NCBI GenBank assembly: GCA_004293285.1
Contig: RDYF01000042.1
Coordinates: 1-54,869, forward strand
From: Verrucomicrobiota bacterium
GTDB lineage: Bacteria; Verrucomicrobiota; Verrucomicrobiia; Verrucomicrobiales; Akkermansiaceae
DNA length: 54,869 nucleotides
Direction of reading: 5' to 3'
The position numbers and the translations under genes were made by a program. The notes under the pieces are model-generated. The model was given only the letters and a program-made list of their open reading frames with translations, was not told the DNA's origin and searched no databases. Of this stretch, positions 52,301-54,869 are shown in pieces. Position 1 is the first letter of the stretch, and each line of letters opens with the position of its first letter.

Positions 52301-52922
52301 TTCAGGCCAATTCTCCAGTTGCTCGCAATTCGCCGGATATCGCTTGCTCGATGCCGCGACGCTCGATCGCTTTGCTCAGGAAATTGTCAATCAAGTGCGA
52401 CGTCGGGGTCCTTTTCTCTCGCTCGCCGAGTTTGTCAACCGCCAACTCTCCAGCGGCGATCTCGCCCTCGCTGGCACCATCCAAGCCGCTCTGAATACGC
52501 TAGCACAAAGCTCTTCGAGCAACCCGTTCCAAGTGCTGCAAAATGGCTCAAGACCTTCGACCGCTAACCCGCCTAGCACTGCTGATGCGATGTATGCCTT
52601 TCCCGCTGCTGCCAATGGCTTTAATGCCTACGGCATCGCCGGTTGGACCCGCCAGGCCGATGTCCTGCGCCCCATCGCCCCCATCCTCTCGGCACGCGAT
52701 GATACCTTTGTCATTCGCGCTTATGGCGATGCCCGCGATGCCAGCGGCACGCGCATCGTCGCCCGCGCGATCTGCGAGGCTGTTGTCCGACGCACCCGCG
52801 AGTTCGTCAATCCCATCGACGCCGCTGACATCGTCACGACGCCGACATCTCCGATCAATCAAGCTCTCGGCCGACGCATGCAAATCATCTCGTTCCGCTG
52901 GCTCTCTCCCGAAGAAATCTAA
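49374..52922 (+). CDS. Verru_Chthon cassette protein A-like giant prepilin-like protein, intact copy
   Basis: 1182 residues from the ATG giving MKNSSVFRFF. A basic leader ends at YQRG23-F24TLIV, a prepilin peptidase site with Val instead of Glu at mature position 5, then a hydrophobic helix (VTISLLVLLMILAVAMLSLSS). The absence of Glu5 recalls GspK, the large tip pseudopilin. The body has many Pro/Asn/Ser-rich strands and a helical C-terminal part (DRFAQEIVNQVRRRGPFLSLAEFVNRQL). The end GWTRQADVLRPIAPILSARDDTFVIRAYG to SFRWLSPEEI matches copy 1. I infer a filament-tip or surface protein exported by the secretion system encoded at 19523-24936 or one like it. Family identity is from memory of the N-terminal motif and size. 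Confidence 0.8.
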   Translation: MKNSSVFRFFLPLRKKRFFYQRGFTLIVTISLLVLLMILAVAMLSLSSVSLRTSSTAMERGRAMANARTSLMLAIGELQRQAGLDTRVTARADILPDVADDFPPLLGVWRSWQGENHEQSGPYAGRPINPGDYLDAKRRRFLGWMVSGAPVVGNSSTPPPPPSLAPDTGKVPLIGPGTVGTGRINQEVHLSPTPFLQSGQRGAFAWWVGGENQKARVSDVLPPEPSSNATWSLRRKSTTTSDPSVFGLDALLTPPAVNTPAHTARLVSRNQCDLVATPMTSGLKNSQQFYHDLSAQSVGLLTNTATGGWRKDFSLATENWSSLGTRNLPFFQVSPGNHLGYSRPTTSDYRPDRSLIFPWSGYRGNAGTMPIYEHGAVASWANLQNWATLYKTMSPNANMVSMSSFSASIGPINPDPRFNFHHRVRILPVVARVQWVFSWFASDPPATTPPAPAGHLQPRLLVTPVVTMWNPYNVRLSSPNLQLNFYHTLPNAFRFRIGTQQNTRYYSLHQCANYPALMNNANPSMQMNLPTQSFFPGETRVFSPINPTPDAAGTPITLGLGLRMRSGFSYPIFDDQGQHPTIPGSTALSADVIFDSTYNDAGSLGVGVYLDMNNQDDPEPDKRHLAYRMVYDPAVARQTYPQINGLASASLSEARSNPRPFLTTIFGARMASRTHLAAKGFVQTSPLVNYTAMGGKDTVEETIRHNYPGSAHPVNSPFDYSFAALSGAGDSLFPNADASGRSFIVTGFTAADGLSRSVMAELPTRPVQSLAELQNWDMRYENPIPPYAFNLVGNSDASPLMPANQVIRSENYIKAQQDLQHDDSYCANHLLFDDWFVSSITPQAGTSFGRPQSAETLRQTYLDFISGIKPLPNTAYRPLLEDARAASAAGGPANLFTRHVSPANSWRTIASRLEVEGMFNVNSTSVTAWRALLGHARGQRIPFQSNFGSISLSNPQDFAFTRFSVSGDTDHNTRGNSGQFSSCSQFAGYRLLDAATLDRFAQEIVNQVRRRGPFLSLAEFVNRQLSSGDLALAGTIQAALNTLAQSSSSNPFQVLQNGSRPSTANPPSTADAMYAFPAAANGFNAYGIAGWTRQADVLRPIAPILSARDDTFVIRAYGDARDASGTRIVARAICEAVVRRTREFVNPIDAADIVTTPTSPINQALGRRMQIISFRWLSPEEI

Positions 52923-52934
52923 CGTTTCCCTCAA

Positions 52935-53609
52935 ATGCGCCTGCTGATTTTTCTCACCACTCTCTTTGTTGCCCTCGGTCACGCCGAGGACAAGCCCCGC
53001 ACTTGCCGCGCCCTATTTCTCGCTCGTCCTGCCAATACGCCGGAGAAACTCTTTCTCCACGACGGCAGGCAGTTGCTAGAAATCGAACCGGGCAGCATGA
53101 GCTTTTCGCCGATTTATCCCATCGCTCAGGACGCGACCTCGATCACCATCCTCACCGAGCGCCCTGCCAATTCCGCTGCGGCTTTGCCCCAAAAAGCGCC
53201 CAGCGCCTCTCTGCCGGCCGATTGCCAAGATTTTTATCTGATTCTCACCAGTGACCCGAGCAATGCCATCGCGCCGGTGCGCCTGCAAATCATCAATGCT
53301 AACTCCACGCAGTTCCGCGCAGGACAAATGCTCTGGTTCAATCTCACCCAGCATCGCATCGTCGGCACGGTCGGAGAACGCACCCTCAAGCTCGCGCCGA
53401 TGTCGCGCATGGTCGTGGATGCCCCCACCAACCAAAATGGCGATTACCCTGTCTCGATCGGTTACTTTTCTGCCGGACAAAAGGTCCGAGAACCTCTCTG
53501 CGAAACGCGCTGGATCCATGATCCTCGCTCACGCAGCGTGATGTTTGTCATGCAGGAAGCCGGTGTCATCGCCCCGCGCATCATCGGCATGCCCGATTTC
53601 CGCGAATGA
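52935..53609 (+). CDS. Secreted partner protein of the Verru_Chthon-like cassette, copy 2
   Basis: 224 residues with a signal peptide (MRLLIFLTTLFVALGHAE). It begins 12 bp after the giant gene's stop. Strand-rich segments CRALFLARPANTPEKLFLHDG, SITILTE, DFYLILTSDPSNAIAP, MLWFNLTQHRIVGTVGE, TLKLAPMSRMVVDAPT and SVMFVMQEAGV follow the same order as in the protein at 48382, but it lacks that protein's charged linker. I do not recognise a named family. Its repeated position behind a giant prepilin-like gene suggests a chaperone, subunit or surface partner. Confidence 0.78.
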   Translation: MRLLIFLTTLFVALGHAEDKPRTCRALFLARPANTPEKLFLHDGRQLLEIEPGSMSFSPIYPIAQDATSITILTERPANSAAALPQKAPSASLPADCQDFYLILTSDPSNAIAPVRLQIINANSTQFRAGQMLWFNLTQHRIVGTVGERTLKLAPMSRMVVDAPTNQNGDYPVSIGYFSAGQKVREPLCETRWIHDPRSRSVMFVMQEAGVIAPRIIGMPDFRE

Positions 53610-53615
53610 TGCGCT

Positions 53616-54869
53616 TTAGATCGCCAGTCGACCTGTCGAATCGCCAACACGCTCGGCTTTGACGCCCATGCGGTCGAGCAAGGAAAGATGCAAATTGGTC
53701 AAAGGCGTGTCCTCGCCCGCATGCCACAATCGACCGGTCTCCAGCGCTCCTCCACCATGCCCAGCGAGCAGGATGGGAAGGTCGTCGTGGTTGTGTCGAT
53801 CCCCATCGCAAATCCCGCCACCGTAAACGATCATCGAATGATCGAGCAAATTCCCATCGCCCTCTTTGACTTGCTTCATGTTGTGCAAGAAACGCGCAAA
53901 CTCTGCTGCGTAAAATGCATCGATCTGCGCAATCAATTCCAAGCGCTTCTGGTCTTTTTGATGATGGGAAATGCCGTGATGCGCTTCGTTGATGCCAATC
54001 TCGGGGAAGGTCCGATTGGAACCATCGTGGGCTAACAAAAACGACGCCACCCGCGTGGAGTCGGTCTGAAACGCCACGAGCATCAAATCATACATCGCAC
54101 GAATGTGCTCGCGATAGGTTTCCGGCACACCATTCGGCACATCGATCTCCGGACGCTCTTTGCGATGTTTTTCCGCGCGTTCGATGCGTTGTTCGATTTC
54201 GCGAACGGAGGTAAAGTATTCATCGAGCTTGTTGCGATCCGCACCCGTGGCCCGCGCTTGCATGCGCTTGGCATCTTCCATGACAAAGTCCAAGACCGAT
54301 TTTTTGCGCTGAATCCGCTCGGCATTGCCTTTTTCATTCGACGAACCAAACATCGCCTCAAACACCGCCCGCGGATCGCGAATGGGCGGCGCTGGGGTGG
54401 TTTCGGATCGCCAAGCGAGATTGAATTGGTAGGCGCAAGAGTAACCGGAATCGCAGTGGCCTGAACGACGTGGTTCGTCGGTGGAAAGCTCGAGCGAAGG
54501 CAAGCGCGTCAAATGTCCGATTTGTCGCGCCGCAATTTGATCCGCCGAAACCCCAATGCGGATGTCGGCCCCCGCCGTTTTGCGCGCCTGACAACCCGTC
54601 AAAAAAGTCGCGTTCGCCCGCGCGTGGTCGCCTGCGCCATCGCCATTTGCGCGAGCTTTGTCGAGACTCAACCCACGAATGATTTGAAAGTCATCCCGAT
54701 GCGATGCCAAGGGGGCAAGAGAAGAAGAAAGTTGATAATTTTTCCCCGATCCCTGAGGAAACCAGCGCGCCGTGTTGACGCCATTGGGCAGGTAGATGTA
54801 CGCCAAGCGCAGAGGTCGCGCCGATGGGTTTGCTACCGACGCCGCACGCAATGGCTCGAGCAAGGGCAG
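53616..54869 (-). CDS. DUF1552 family protein, 5' end beyond window
   Basis: At least 417 residues remain, in frame to the window edge, so the start (usually with a Tat signal) is missing. Conserved segments are AYIYLPNGVNTARWFP, RGLSLDKARANGDGAGDHARA, a CDSGYSCAYQFNLAWRSETTP segment, NEAHHGISHHQKDQ (the HxxSHH signature), and SMIVYGGGICDGDRHNHDDLPILLAGHGGG. This family occurs widely in Planctomycetota and Verrucomicrobiota, generally next to a large DUF1592/cytochrome c gene; its biochemical role is not established, though the fold is alkaline-phosphatase/sulfatase-like. It converges with the cassette partner gene, 6 bp apart. Confidence 0.9.
   Translation of the reverse strand: MPLLEPLRAASVANPSARPLRLAYIYLPNGVNTARWFPQGSGKNYQLSSSLAPLASHRDDFQIIRGLSLDKARANGDGAGDHARANATFLTGCQARKTAGADIRIGVSADQIAARQIGHLTRLPSLELSTDEPRRSGHCDSGYSCAYQFNLAWRSETTPAPPIRDPRAVFEAMFGSSNEKGNAERIQRKKSVLDFVMEDAKRMQARATGADRNKLDEYFTSVREIEQRIERAEKHRKERPEIDVPNGVPETYREHIRAMYDLMLVAFQTDSTRVASFLLAHDGSNRTFPEIGINEAHHGISHHQKDQKRLELIAQIDAFYAAEFARFLHNMKQVKEGDGNLLDHSMIVYGGGICDGDRHNHDDLPILLAGHGGGALETGRLWHAGEDTPLTNLHLSLLDRMGVKAERVGDSTGRLAI

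Overview
The window reads as chromosomal DNA of a Verrucomicrobiota bacterium, probably class Verrucomicrobiae. The case rests on the protein families: two giant prepilin-like proteins of the Verru_Chthon cassette A type, PEP-CTERM surface proteins with the tail PEPSAALLGGLG...RRRR, autotransporter-associated beta-strand repeat proteins, a DUF1552 protein with HHGISHHQ, secreted EF-hand proteins, and type II secretion/type IV pilus ATPases in tandem. No rRNA, tRNA, CRISPR array, prophage or complete insertion sequence is visible.

Layout. 1-1451: end of a phosphate uptake operon (pstA partial, pstB). 1452-2489: gene-poor stretch holding hairpin repeats, a 221-bp element bounded by 11-bp inverted repeats around a 49-codon ORF, and the tail of a decayed IS200/RAYT-like transposase. 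2490-4457: metallo-beta-lactamase-fold hydrolase, secreted thioredoxin-fold-like protein, unknown His-rich membrane protein. 4572-11326: a tightly packed run of YceI lipocalin, polyprenyl synthase, MacB-like ABC permease and ATPase, a CcoN-like membrane haem protein that seems to lack the CuB histidines, a small membrane protein, and an MFS-like domain fused to CcoO- and CcoP-like cytochromes c. 11309-16664: GH5 glycosidase, an OmpR-type two-component system, EF-hand protein, di-haem peroxidase. 16678-19462: PepSY protein and a frameshifted TonB receptor (iron uptake type). 19523-24936: pseudopilin, GspF and two GspE ATPases.

25204-35084 is the most striking region. A sensor kinase whose extracytoplasmic part looks like a GH36/GH27 alpha-galactosidase that has lost its nucleophile is co-encoded with a NarL/LuxR-type response regulator. 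It is followed by three surface-protein genes (lectin-like, beta-strand-repeat and PEP-CTERM). Each of the three has the same 20-bp dyad TGTCGCAT-N4-ATGCGACA upstream of a -10-like element, with the geometry expected of a LuxR-family activator site. The last two genes also share a 3' module whose terminator stem shows compensatory changes. I infer a self-contained carbohydrate-sensing surface-protein regulon.

35112-44713: housekeeping and transport genes: an orphan oppD-type ATPase, metF, an EF-hand protein, the leuA-grpE-dnaJ-rsmE run, a zinc-ribbon membrane protein, and an orphan ZnuA-like protein with a Fur/Zur-like dyad. 44889-53609: a two-gene cassette (Verru_Chthon A-like giant plus a small secreted partner) present twice in tandem; the first giant gene is broken by a 22-nt deletion and a second frameshift. 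The window ends inside a DUF1552 gene (53616-54869).

All calls come from reading the sequence and translations. No database search was possible, so family names rest on recognised motifs and gene order.
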